NCBI GenBank assembly: GCA_009746045.1 | Contig: RPFO01000178.1 | Span: 184,255 to 248,254 of the forward strand | Direction: 5' to 3' | Origin: Mesostigma viride | Taxonomy: Eukaryota > Streptophyta > Mesostigmatophyceae > Mesostigmatales > Mesostigmataceae | Length of the DNA stretch: 64,000 nt | Part shown: positions 21,477 to 30,448 of the stretch, one piece after another | How positions within the stretch are numbered: the first letter of the stretch is position 1 | How the letters are laid out: each line of letters begins with the position of its first letter | The notes under the pieces: model-generated | What the model saw: only the letters and a program-made list of their open reading frames with translations | The model's database searches: none | Told to the model about the DNA's origin: nothing | Program-made: the position numbers and the translations under genes

Positions 21477-22116
21477 ACGTGTGGAAGAACCAACTGGCCA
21501 ATGGCTATGTCAGCTGCAGGGAGTGCAGCCTTTTGAAGCCAAGCCATGAACGGAGGAAGGCGCATGCGATGTACAAATAAGTACTTCCACTCCTACATTG
21601 AGAAAAGGAGTGTTGAAATGATTACTGTATTTTATTTTCTAATAAAAGCGTTTACGTAAACAAAGAGTCCTCACATCTCATGCATTATAAATAGGCCAAT
21701 TAACAAATGCAATAGGTACGTAGCATATACTGAGCATACAAAACAGGGTGCAAGTGACAGAATTCAAAAAGACTTAGCCGTTTAGGAGCTACACTTACTA
21801 GCACGGCCCCCTTAGTGCCCAGGACTTGGTGAAAATTCGGGACTTTGCACAGAAACACGCCTAACGCCGCGCCGGTACTGCGTACGACAGAAGTAAGGGC
21901 GTATGACACGGTGCTCGGGACTTGTGCAAATTTAATTACTGACAAAGTACGCGCACTTGACCAATGCTAATTACTGTCAAAGTACCCACGGAGCGGCGCT
22001 AGGCACTGGGCCAATTGGCCCTTGCACAATGCATGCTCGGCCCCTAGCCGCAATGCAAAGGAATTTAATAATAATGGGTGGGATGAATTAAACTCCATAG
22101 CCGTCGACAGGCAAAG
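21477..22116. other. Intergenic, right-arm mirror
   Basis: Mirror of 11114-11753. Contains AATAAA at 21641-21646 after the F-box-like gene and the repeated TTACTGNCAAAG words. No gene of its own apart from the possible F-box-like tail to 21580. Confidence 0.45.
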
Positions 22117-23036
22117 ATGAAGGACAACCTTGCACAGCTGATAAATAGGGCGTCTTACGAGACGATTTTCACTCTCGTAGGCAAGCGCCTGGACGAGGAT
22201 GTTAGAACAAAAGAAAAGGAAATGAACGTTGCAGAGAGGGGTGTGAGGGCGGACAATCGTGACAAGAAACGCGCTTCAGGCAGCAAGGCGCCTGCTGAAG
22301 ATGCGAATAATGACTCGTACGACCACTTTGACGTGTCCAAAATAATAGACGCAAAGATGGTCGACAATGTTGTTGAGCTCCTTGTGGAGTGGTTTTACAC
22401 AGACGAGGAGAGGCAGAAGGCCAACCGCCAGGGCAAATCGCTCCAGCGTTTTGACTGGCTGCCCATCTCACATTTTGAGCCTGGATGCAACGAGATGATC
22501 ATCAATTTCTGCAACACCTTCACTGGAACGCAGTCCGCCCAGTTTGCTAAGAAGTTTGGCACGAACCACGTTGCTATCAGAACGGCATGGATGGCTGTCA
22601 TGCAGGAGAAGGCGGGGCAGGCGGAGGGGGGAGCGAGCCTGCCTACAAGCGCACGAAGACCGAGCAGGTTTCGCGCGAGCGCACCCCTACAACCATTCCA
22701 AGCAAGCTCGGCGGGGAGAACCCCAAGAGCGCAGGCCACGGCCAGATGTTTGAGGATCCCCAGCGGGCTGCGATGGCCATCGGCATGAAGCTCAGGGCTA
22801 GCGAGAGGAAGCAGCAAGAGATCATGGCCGAGCTGGAAGCACTCCGTGCCGAGAAGGAGGCGTGGCAGGCCTCTGTGAAGCGAGCCATCGAGGGTGTCGA
22901 CGACGACAATGCAATCCCGTTGGACGATGATCCCAAGGACGATGATCCTAAGGACGTGGATGCCAAGGATGGGCACAATGATGGTGATGATGATGATAAG
23001 GAGCATGAGGATAATGACGAGGGAGATGCACACTAG
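22117..23036 (+). pseudogene. Acidic coiled-coil protein, right copy, frameshifted
   Basis: Same gene as 10193-11113 but with G6 at 22626-22631 where the left arm has seven. The first frame leaves the family sequence after about residue 170 and ends at 22788; the coiled coil and acidic tail continue in another frame to 23036. The single homopolymer difference between otherwise matching arms makes a base-calling error likely. Confidence 0.75.
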
Positions 23037-23406
23037 ACAGCTATGATGGTAGTGTGGCAGCACCAGCACAGCCATGCTGGCTTTTTCTTGGTGGTGGCAG
23101 CACCAATACACGTGACAGAGTCCATTCATGCAATATAATCTGGAATAAAGAATTGTTTCATTAATAAATATCATTACATGTGTTTATTTCCATGCTTTAC
23201 CACGAGGAATGCCATGTTACTGTGCATGTCTGTCAGCCCTCCAAAAGGGGGTCACTTTAGGTTTTTGTAGTAAGGCACCTACCGCGGGATTCCCGTGGCA
23301 AAACATCTTCGGGCCCTTACTACGCTCCGCGAAAGTGACCCGTTTTCCCGGGTTGCGCGACTTGTGAAAATCGGCTAAGTCCCGTGGTCTCCCAGCGGGT
23401 GGGGGG
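23037..23406. other. Palindrome right edge and spacer
   Basis: AATAAA at 23143-23148 follows the acidic-protein gene. A hairpin-like pair of CCAGCACAGCC / GGCTGTGCTGG halves lies at about 23060-23080. Palindrome symmetry ends at 23270; CCCGTGG words continue at 23293 and 23383, showing that the DNA style does not change here. Confidence 0.6.
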
Positions 23407-23610
23407 TTAGCGCCTCCAAGGCCCCCCGAATAGGACCATGGCCGGAATAAATACGGGCGTGAACAATGCAAGCTTAATACGTTTAGATAAGGGGTAGTTT
23501 TCGTACGATTCGCGCGTGTGCCCTGAATACAGGTGGTCGTATGCTAAGGCTATGTTCGCGAGTATGAGATAGTACAGCAGTAGTGCTTTGATGATGGACA
23601 CAATGATCAT
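23407..23610 (-). CDS. Small membrane protein A of tandem pair (67 aa)
   Basis: One hydrophobic N-terminal helix (IIVSIIKALLLYYLILANIA) then a polar middle with GHTRESYENYP and a second hydrophobic stretch near the C-terminus. Paralogue of the next gene. Function unknown; two membrane segments expected. Confidence 0.65.
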   Translation of the reverse strand: MIIVSIIKALLLYYLILANIALAYDHLYSGHTRESYENYPLSKRIKLALFTPVFIPAMVLFGGPWRR

Positions 23611-23653
23611 TGTCTTTTCATTATGGACATAATTTTGCCAATCGGGGTTGCGC

Positions 23654-23842
23654 CTAAAAGCCGAGTAACCCGAACGGGACTGCGGGGGAGAACACCAGCA
23701 CTAGGAGAATACGCTTATTCCAAGGGAATTTGTCAAACGATTTGCGCGTGTGTTCCATGTACAAGTGTTCCCATGCTAAGGAGAGGTTGACGCAAATGAG
23801 ATAGTACAGCAATAATGCTTTGATGATGGACACAATGATCAT
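23654..23842 (-). CDS. Small membrane protein B of tandem pair (62 aa)
   Basis: Starts at the same MIIVSIIKALLLYYLI as protein A and keeps the EHTRKSFDKFP middle and hydrophobic end, so the two are a tandem duplication. Upstream Met-less extension ignored. The DNA of the two starts (TTTGATGATGGACACAATGATCAT on the plus strand, shortened here) is also nearly the same, so duplication is recent. Confidence 0.65.
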   Translation of the reverse strand: MIIVSIIKALLLYYLICVNLSLAWEHLYMEHTRKSFDKFPWNKRILLVLVFSPAVPFGLLGF

Positions 23843-23897
23843 GGTCTTTTTATTATAAAAATAAATAATATCACTCAATCGTGTTTCCTATACTGCA

Positions 23898-24875
23898 TCA
23901 CTTGCGCCCGAAGAGCGTAGGAATTCCCTCAGTCACGAGAAGGTCAAGCACGCCGCGGAGGAACTGCTTCTCCTCGGCTCTGTTCATGGGCTGCAAGTTG
24001 ACTCCAAAGGGGACAAACTCGTCCCTCTGGTCTTTGGGTTTTTCCAGGAGCTTCTTCAAGCCGTTGTCTTGGCTGTACCCCTCCAAGAGGATCTTCGCCT
24101 TGAAGGGCGCGTTCCTTGCGCAATTGTGGCAGCGGACGCGGATCTGGTCCGAGAACTGGTCCGGGACAATATAGGCAGACATGACGTCGTGCAAGAACCT
24201 CACCGTGCAGGTGGAGCACTCCTTCGGGGGCCAACAGCTCGCAACGTTCGAGTTCTGCAGGTAGAGAGAAGTCCCTTGCTCACCGGCCTGCGTGTCCATC
24301 TTCCAGTCCCTCACGAAACTCTGCACGAGCTCGTTCTCCTTTTCTGTTCTGACTTCGTTGTCGGCCACTTTCAACTTGCGAATTGCGATCACGACCTTCT
24401 TTTGGTAGCAGGGCTCGCACAGAGTGGTCTTGTTGCGCATGTGCTGCGTTGCAGGCGTATCGTGGACGAAGGCAGCTCCAGTGACGTACGACATGCACTC
24501 CACGCACGAATAGGAGCGGCGAGGTGGCGTATCTTGCTCAGGGACTCGGTAGCGCATGAGCGAATCCGAGTACTTGTGCACGAAGTCGGCGATTTGAGGG
24601 ATGGCCTTGACGCAGCCATCGCACTTGCACTCGACGGAGCCTTGGTCGTTTTTGAAGAGGTAGAAAAAGTCCGTCGGCATGTGGAAACAGGTGTCGCAGA
24701 TACGCGGCCTCACCAAGTCGAAAGCGGAGTCCTTGACGGGGTTCGACTCGTCGCTGTGCTCCACGAGGACAGGCTTCTTGCAGGCGTGCTTCTTTCGCTT
24801 GGATATGGCTGCCAAGGAGAGAGGGAACAGCGGGGTGTTGTTGAGGCGAACAGAGGACCTGGTAGCGGGAGCCAT
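23898..24875 (-). CDS. Cys-rich zinc-binding protein (325 aa)
   Basis: Not recognised by family. Start at MAPATRSSVR, 83 bp after a GGTACAAAG promoter element. Seven Cys pairs are spaced along it: RICDTC, ECKCDGC, YSCVEC, LCEPC, ECSTC and RCHNC, with histidines between, suggesting three or more zinc sites like the Cys-rich RING gene in the palindrome but without a clear RING order. Basic N-terminus (KRKKHACKK). Likely an intracellular regulator; inference only. Confidence 0.72.
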   Translation of the reverse strand: MAPATRSSVRLNNTPLFPLSLAAISKRKKHACKKPVLVEHSDESNPVKDSAFDLVRPRICDTCFHMPTDFFYLFKNDQGSVECKCDGCVKAIPQIADFVHKYSDSLMRYRVPEQDTPPRRSYSCVECMSYVTGAAFVHDTPATQHMRNKTTLCEPCYQKKVVIAIRKLKVADNEVRTEKENELVQSFVRDWKMDTQAGEQGTSLYLQNSNVASCWPPKECSTCTVRFLHDVMSAYIVPDQFSDQIRVRCHNCARNAPFKAKILLEGYSQDNGLKKLLEKPKDQRDEFVPFGVNLQPMNRAEEKQFLRGVLDLLVTEGIPTLFGRK

Positions 24876-24951
24876 GGATGGATGAGAGTGCAAGAGGGAT
24901 TGCGCGAGAGAAAACGAGAGCGAGATGGGAAACAAGTCGCAAACTTGGAGT

Positions 24952-24958
24952 CTTTGTA
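24952..24958 (-). promoter_or_regulatory. Variant TATA element (TACAAAG)
   Basis: Minus-strand GAGGTACAAAGACT, 83 bp before ATG 24875, the spacing shared with the canonical boxes. Confidence 0.5.
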
Positions 24959-25225
24959 CCTCTCGGGAGCGGCTGTCCACGGGGACACAGAGTTTCGGTT
25001 ACTTATCCACTGGATTTCGGTTACGAGCGGCGCGGCGCTGTACGGCCTTAACGACGGGAATACGGTTACAAACGACGCGACGCCGTACGGACTTATCCAA
25101 AGGGTTTCAGTTACGACTTACGGATAGTGTACGGACCCGTCCTGAAATACTACTTGAAGTAATTTGCCACTTGGCATGCAATTGTGATTGACTCATTGTT
25201 GGTATTCAAGTTTATGTGAAAATGG

Positions 25226-25243
25226 TTTTTCATTAATAAAAAT
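25226..25243 (-). terminator. Candidate transcript 3' signal
   Basis: Minus strand ATTTTTATTAATGAAAAA about 20 bp after the stop at 25260; related to the TTTTTAATGAAAA string after other genes in this region. Confidence 0.45.
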
Positions 25244-25259
25244 AATACACAAGGATCAT

Positions 25260-26141
25260 TTACTGAACCAGAGATACATCCACTTGCTTTCCAGCAACGA
25301 CAATTTCAGTGGAAGGATTGGCCTTGGCCATCTCGGCGTGCATCCTAGCAATGTGGTCTTCCCGGATCCTCTGGCACTGCTCCTGCCAGGCACGATTCTC
25401 AGCATCCCGAATCTCCCCCCAAGCCATCGCATTCTCGAGTTGAATTTCCTTGATTTTTGCAGGGGGGTCCTCGAGCTGGCTAACGGAAGTCAGGTACGTG
25501 GTGATAGGCGTCCACGAACCGGGCATGGGGAGGTGAAACTTTTCATGAACTCTCTCCAAGCGCGTCTTCGGCGCGCCGGGGGCGGAGGGAACCATATCCT
25601 CCTGGGTAAAGTTGAACATCGTGAACCAATCCAGCACGGAGTAGGCCGGAGCCCAGATGATGCCCACCTTGAGAATCGGTTTAGGCTGCCGGGAGGATAC
25701 GGGGAAGTTGACCTTGAGCGGAATCGGGTTGCCAATCGGATCCAATTCATGATGCCAAAACGCTTCATAGGCGAGAGGCCTTATCTTCTTAAGAACGGGC
25801 CCTTGTTTTATTTTCCCGGGCAGCATGGTCTCCTCATGAGAGCGCACGGAACGGCCGTTCTTGAGCTGAGTCGGGGAAACGAGCGCGCAGTGGGCAAAAA
25901 GCATTTCCAAAGAGTCTGGAAAGCCCCCCATTACTGCAAATTGATCCATAACGTGAGCTGTCACCTTGGTCATCATCCTCATCCCCGTTTCCGCGGTTTG
26001 AGCCACCAGTTGACCCACCTCAGCGAACTCCCCCACGCACAAGACCCTGAACTCGGAGAAGTCACCAAATGGATCCGTTTTCTCACGGAGTTCGTAAAGC
26101 TCTGGGACTTTGTACACTTGAGAAACGATCTGGTTGGCCAT
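25260..26141 (-). CDS. Unknown protein (293 aa)
   Basis: No family recognised. Mostly globular with aromatic and Pro-rich stretches (IIWAPAYSVLDWFTMFNFTQ) and a helical C-terminal third (EIRDAENRAWQEQCQRIRED). No signal peptide or membrane segment, no Cys clusters. Preceded by TATAAAA 80-85 bp upstream and followed by a 3' signal, so the unit is complete. Confidence 0.72.
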   Translation of the reverse strand: MANQIVSQVYKVPELYELREKTDPFGDFSEFRVLCVGEFAEVGQLVAQTAETGMRMMTKVTAHVMDQFAVMGGFPDSLEMLFAHCALVSPTQLKNGRSVRSHEETMLPGKIKQGPVLKKIRPLAYEAFWHHELDPIGNPIPLKVNFPVSSRQPKPILKVGIIWAPAYSVLDWFTMFNFTQEDMVPSAPGAPKTRLERVHEKFHLPMPGSWTPITTYLTSVSQLEDPPAKIKEIQLENAMAWGEIRDAENRAWQEQCQRIREDHIARMHAEMAKANPSTEIVVAGKQVDVSLVQ

Positions 26142-26219
26142 AGCTGAGAGAGAGAGAGAGAGAGTTAGAGATCAGGTGATAGTGAGAGCGAGGTGAGAGC
26201 CCCGTGGTCGTGCACCGGG

Positions 26220-26226
26220 TTTTATA
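26220..26226 (-). promoter_or_regulatory. TATA box of the 26141 gene
   Basis: Minus-strand GGTATAAAACC about 80-85 bp before the ATG, beside CCACGGGGC. Confidence 0.7.
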
Positions 26227-26261
26227 CCTTCCAGGCCGCCGCGGCGGTTACAAGGTGCTGA

Positions 26262-26720
26262 ATTAGCCACGTAGCCACTTTTCGGCCGTTACCTGGCCGC
26301 GGTCCACCACGGGGATATTTATTTTCGCGGCCACGCAGCCACGGGAGAACTTTCCGGCGGTTACTTTGTCCACGGGGGCAGGGTTTTTGCGGTTACGGAA
26401 CCACGAGGAAAATATCTGGCGGTTACGTTGTCCACGGGGACAGGGTTTTCGCGGCCACGCAGCCACGGGGAAAAATATCCGGCGGTTACGGAATCGGATA
26501 GTTACGGTTACGCCGCCGCGGAAAAAATCCCGTGGCCTTCCACGGTCTACGGGGACAAGATAGTTACGGTTACGCTTCTAGCGGAAAAAAATCCCGTGGT
26601 CGCCAGTGTCCACGGGGACAAGATATTTACGGTTACGCTTCTAGAAGAAAAATTCCCGTGGTCGCCAGTGTCCACGGGACACTTTTGCGCGGTTACGACG
26701 ACGGTTACGGTTGCACGCGC
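26262..26720. repeat. Bidirectional promoter array
   Basis: About eight CCACGGG/CCCGTGG words alternate with GCGGTTAC/GGTTACG words at 40-70 bp spacing, between divergent genes starting at 26141 and 26896. TTACGGTTACGCTTCTAG occurs twice. Same vocabulary as 14222-14760 without its 122-bp unit. Confidence 0.72.
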
Positions 26721-26808
26721 CTATCTAGCGGCTCGTGGCTCGCCACGAAGCGATATGCGGACTTCAGCACTCGACCACGGGAGATCTCGTCAAGAAGTGG
26801 CAGCAAGG

Positions 26809-26816
26809 TATAAAAG
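26809..26816 (+). promoter_or_regulatory. TATA box of the 26896 gene
   Basis: AAGGTATAAAAGGC, 87 bp before the ATG. Confidence 0.72.
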
Positions 26817-26895
26817 GCGCCTCCCCACCTCGTCTCGCCACTCGCATCCCACTCGCTCAACGCACCCAACACTCTCCTCTCACACTTTCGCAGCT

Positions 26896-28323
26896 ATGGC
26901 GGAATACCAAGGCCCCTCGGATCTCGCCATCCTCCTGTGCGAGCGGGATATCTTCCTCAAGCGCGAAGTTTTTCTGGCCAGAGGCGAGGCGCATTTCGGC
27001 AATTTCAAGAAGCCTATCCCTTTTCTCCTCTACGAGTACAGCGGGAGGCCTTCCACCGACAAGTTCAAGCGCCATCGCACCTCCCTTCACGGCTTGAAGA
27101 AGGCTCGCAGCGTTTTCCAGAAGTCCGTGCAGCTCTACAACGAGCCGCCCAAAATCCGCACCACGCCGACTCCGCGGGGTACCTTCATTACGTGGTCATG
27201 CGACGCCAAGAACTGGAACGACAAGATCGAGCTCGGCCTCAACGACGAGCTGGTGGAGAAGGCGCACATGCAGAGGGAGAAGACGATCGAGCTCCTCTGC
27301 GACACCACCAAGGAGATCTGTTGGAACGGCTTTATGCACGCAAGGAGCGCCAAAGACGCCGAGAAGCTGGGCCAGAAGCTGGACATCAAGGAGCTGGTGC
27401 GCAGGAAGGACTTTTTCGACGAGAGGCGCATCTGGCTCGAGATGAGGGAGGCCGAAGACGGCAAGAAAGAACTCAGCGCGTCCGCGTCGAGGTACTCCAT
27501 CGACTGCGACGGGGGCAGGCCTTCCGCTTTGAAGTTCTTCGTGAACCACAACCCGAGGATGCACTCCAACCTCATCTGGATGCTTACCAAGTCCAGGATG
27601 GAATTCAACATGTCCGCGCCTTCGGAGGAGCAGCTCGACACCAGCGAGAGCATCAAGCCGGCGATCAAGAACATGGAGGAAGTCGTTCGCAGGCTGAGGG
27701 ATATCCGGTTCAAGGTGCACATGCGGAATCCCTCCCGGGACCCGATGGAATCCGAGAGGATGGAGAAGGCCTCCGAGTGCGTCCCCTATTGGGTCCACAA
27801 GGGGTTCAGGGCCTTGCCCGCTTGGTGCCTGACCCCGGTGCTGGCGGAGATCAAGAAGGAGCGCGCTGCGATCCCTTTGGAGCAGAGGGTCATGTACGAG
27901 TTTCCAATCTACCAGGCGCGGTTGCAGGAGGAGTGCTTGGAGGAGCTGAGGGAGTATGAGAAGCACCCAGCAACGACGGAGGAGGAGGTCGCAGAAATGC
28001 GTGCCGAGCGCTTGATGCACAAGACCATGATGCTGTCGAGGCTGTTTGAGCAGGAGGAGAGGGAGCTGCAGGAGGAGAGGAGGCAGAAGGAGAAGAAGGA
28101 GCGCGAGGAGAAGATGTTGCAGGAGGAGAGGAGGAAGGCAGAGGGCATTCCGTCCGCCTTCTGCATGTGGCGCCAGGAGGAGCAGGCGCCAGTGGTGCAG
28201 GCTGTGGAGCAGGCGCCGGTCGTGCAGATCACACAGATGATCCTGCGCAGCTCCTCGCGGAAGCGCGGGGAGATGGAGAAGATGGTGACCCGTTCTCGCG
28301 CCAAGGTGGCCAGGGTTGTGTAA
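26896..28323 (+). CDS. Unknown protein with coiled-coil C-terminus (475 aa)
   Basis: Start at MAEYQGPSD, set by the TATA spacing; the open frame extends upstream only through the promoter array. No family recognised. N-terminal 330 residues are globular and basic. Residues about 355-420 form a strong Glu/Arg-rich coiled coil (EQEERELQEERRQKEKKER). The tail has a repeated QAPVVQ and a basic RSSSRKRGEMEK end that could be a nuclear signal. Complete unit with promoter and 3' signal. Confidence 0.75.
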   Translation: MAEYQGPSDLAILLCERDIFLKREVFLARGEAHFGNFKKPIPFLLYEYSGRPSTDKFKRHRTSLHGLKKARSVFQKSVQLYNEPPKIRTTPTPRGTFITWSCDAKNWNDKIELGLNDELVEKAHMQREKTIELLCDTTKEICWNGFMHARSAKDAEKLGQKLDIKELVRRKDFFDERRIWLEMREAEDGKKELSASASRYSIDCDGGRPSALKFFVNHNPRMHSNLIWMLTKSRMEFNMSAPSEEQLDTSESIKPAIKNMEEVVRRLRDIRFKVHMRNPSRDPMESERMEKASECVPYWVHKGFRALPAWCLTPVLAEIKKERAAIPLEQRVMYEFPIYQARLQEECLEELREYEKHPATTEEEVAEMRAERLMHKTMMLSRLFEQEERELQEERRQKEKKEREEKMLQEERRKAEGIPSAFCMWRQEEQAPVVQAVEQAPVVQITQMILRSSSRKRGEMEKMVTRSRAKVARVV

Positions 28324-28384
28324 ATTAGGATGTCCTCGTACACACTTAGTCTAGCCCCGTGACGGGGTGTAATCTATCCTTTAT

Positions 28385-28398
28385 TTTTTAATGAAAAA
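28385..28398 (+). terminator. Candidate transcript 3' signal
   Basis: TTTTTTAATGAAAAA about 60 bp after the stop at 28323. Confidence 0.45.
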
Positions 28399-28475
28399 AC
28401 ACAAGTCCAACAATGAGCCCAATCTCAACAATGAGTCACCCAAACTTTCGCGAAAAAACACAAGTCCTAAACAGC

Positions 28476-28770
28476 CTAGGTAGGTGACAGACGCAAGCAT
28501 AGTCCACGGGAGTGACAGATGCGAGCATAGTCCACGGGAGTGACAGACGCAAGCATAGTCCGGCAGGTGACAGACGCAAGCATAGTCCGGCAGGTGACAG
28601 ACGCAAGCATAGTCCACGGGAGTGACAGATGCGAGCATAGTCCACGGGAGTGACAGATGCGAGCATAGTCCACGGGAGTGACAGATGCGAGCATAGTCCA
28701 CGGGAGTGACAGATGCGAGCATAGTCCACGGGAGTGACAGATGCGAGCATAGTCCACGGGAGTGACAGAT
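28476..28770. repeat. 28-bp minisatellite
   Basis: About ten head-to-tail units of AGTGACAGATGCGAGCATAG plus TCCACGGG. Two units carry a shortened CCGGCAGG in place of CCACGGG, the others keep it. No spacers, so not a CRISPR array. Open minus-strand frames here arise from the period. Confidence 0.85.
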
Positions 28771-28789
28771 GCGAGAAGCGCGACGAGGC

Positions 28790-29210
28790 CCGCGGCAGTG
28801 TGGAGTGGAGATGGAGATAGTGGAGATTCATCTCCATACCCCCCCTCCCTTCTCCTAAAACTTTTCTGGCAGGAAATACTCGCGCAAATTCCAATATTGT
28901 CCCGTGGAATCCTAACTGTCCCATTCCAAGTATTTTACGCGATGGTGACAGACGCCAGCACGGGGTGGAGATAGTGGAGATGGAGGTGGAGATAGGTACC
29001 TCCACCACTTTGACCTTTGTGTTTCGAAAAGGAGAAGGATTTCGGAGGAAAGGGACAGCGGGATCGGATAGGGGGAGTCTCTAGGATTCTGATAAACCGG
29101 GTTTCATGACAAGTTTCTCGGTGCTCGAGAGCCAGTCCTCGGGGTTCCACGGAGTGGAGATAGTGGAGATAGTGGAGATGCATCTCCATACCCCCCCCTC
29201 CTTCCAAAAA
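28790..29210. repeat. GGAGAT/ATCTCC repeat region, part 1
   Basis: Holds GTGGAGATAGTGGAGAT simple repeats, GGTATGGAGATGNATCTCC-type palindromes and a segment (about 28855-28960) that is the inverted copy of the tandem unit at 29940-30250. No gene supported. Confidence 0.7.
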
Positions 29211-29264
29211 CTTTTTTGGCTGGAACGGAATGCAGTCTCTGCGCTGGCAGGTGCCGGGAAATGC

Positions 29265-29600
29265 TAAGAATATACATAAAATTTTATGGGCAGCAGAGAG
29301 AAATAGTTATAAATATACAAAATTTTATGGGCAGCAGAGGGAAACTTTTATACTTCCCGTGGAATATATACAAAATTTTATGGGCAGCAGAGGGAAACTT
29401 TTATACTTCCCGTGGAATATATACAAAATTTTATGGGCAGCAGAGGGAAACTTTTATACTTCCCGTGGAATGTATACAAAATTTTATGGGCAGCAGAGGG
29501 AAACTTTTATACTTCCCGTGGAATGTATACAAAATTTTATGGGCAGCAGAGAGAAATAGTCGTAAATATACAAAATTTTATGGGCAGCAGAGAGACAGTG
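29265..29600 (+). repeat. 55-bp tandem repeat
   Basis: Six to seven units beginning ACAAAATTTTATGGGCAGCA, most followed by GAGGGAAACTTTTATACTTC and CCGTGG. Shorter 42-bp variants at the two ends lack the CCCGTGG part. Open frames through it are periodic artefacts. Confidence 0.85.
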
Positions 29601-29629
29601 CTTGGCGGCAGATGCGAGAACTCTGGTCC

Positions 29630-30320
29630 AGGAAAAAGTTTTTCAAGGGAGGGGGGGGTATGGAGATGAATCTCCACTATCTCCACTATCTCCACTCTGT
29701 CGAATGCCGAGAATTCTCCCCACCCGGTGGGAACTGGGTCGAGAGAGGGGCGGGCACGGAAAGCCAGAGAGTCGCCTGATCGCATCCCGCTATCCGTTTC
29801 CTCCAAAATCCTTCTCCTTTTCAGAAAACAAAGGTCGAAGTCGTGGAGGTACCTATCTCCACCTCTATCTCCACTATCTCCACTCCGTCCCCGCCCGGGA
29901 AAGTTTTTCGAGAGGAGGGGGGGGGTGGAGATGCATCTCCACTATCTCCACTATCTCCACCGCCCCGCGCACCCTCTTATGCTGTCACTCGTCACCATCG
30001 CGTAAAATACTTATAATTGGACAGTTAGGATTCCACGGGACAATATTGGAATTTGCATGAGTATTTCCTGCCAGAAAAGTTTTGGGAGAAGGGAGGGGGG
30101 GTATGGAGATGCATCTCCACTATCTCCACTATCTCCACCGCCCCGCGCACCCTCTTATGCTGTCACTCGTCACCATCGCGTAAAATACTTATAATTGGAC
30201 AGTTAGGATTCCACGGGACAATATTGGAATTTGCATGAGTATTTCCTGCCAGAAAAGTTTTGGGAGAAGGGAGGGGGGGTATGGAGATGCATCTCCACTA
30301 TCTCCATCTCCACCCCCTAT
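29630..30320. repeat. GGAGAT/ATCTCC repeat region, part 2
   Basis: CTATCTCCACTATCTCCAC runs, GGAGATGCATCTCC palindromes and a unit of about 166 bp repeated in tandem (from about 29950 and about 30117), containing AATATTGGAATTTGCATGAG and a CCACGGG word. The inverted version sits at 28855-28960. Confidence 0.8.
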
Positions 30321-30448
30321 GCCAGAATTAGAGAAGACTCATTGTGGGCACGCATGTTTGAGACACAAGTCGAGTTTGCATTAAAAATAGGATTACGAGT
30401 TTCATAAATAGGAGAGAGGGGCTGACAGAGTCCTATTCCCCACAGTAT

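Larger units (their letters stand above)
16615..23270. repeat. Right arm of 13.3-kb palindrome
   Basis: Mirror of the left arm. Unlike the left arm, its outer end runs without any change of style into 23271-31560, with the same CCCGTGG words and promoter type. This is therefore probably the native arm, and the left arm the truncated copy. Confidence 0.95.
24876..25259. other. Promoter region of the 24875 gene
   Basis: Contains CCACGGGG, three CGGTTAC words and three GGCGCGGCGC-type words (24970-25100), the same vocabulary as the palindrome arrays, then the 3' signal of the neighbouring gene. Confidence 0.5.

Noticed and set aside
28476-28770. CRISPR array
   Set aside because: Units are contiguous with no unique spacers and lie in a eukaryotic or viral setting.
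29216-29779. 187-codon frame rich in FYGQQRE repeats
   Set aside because: Produced by the 55-bp array; several frames are open at once.
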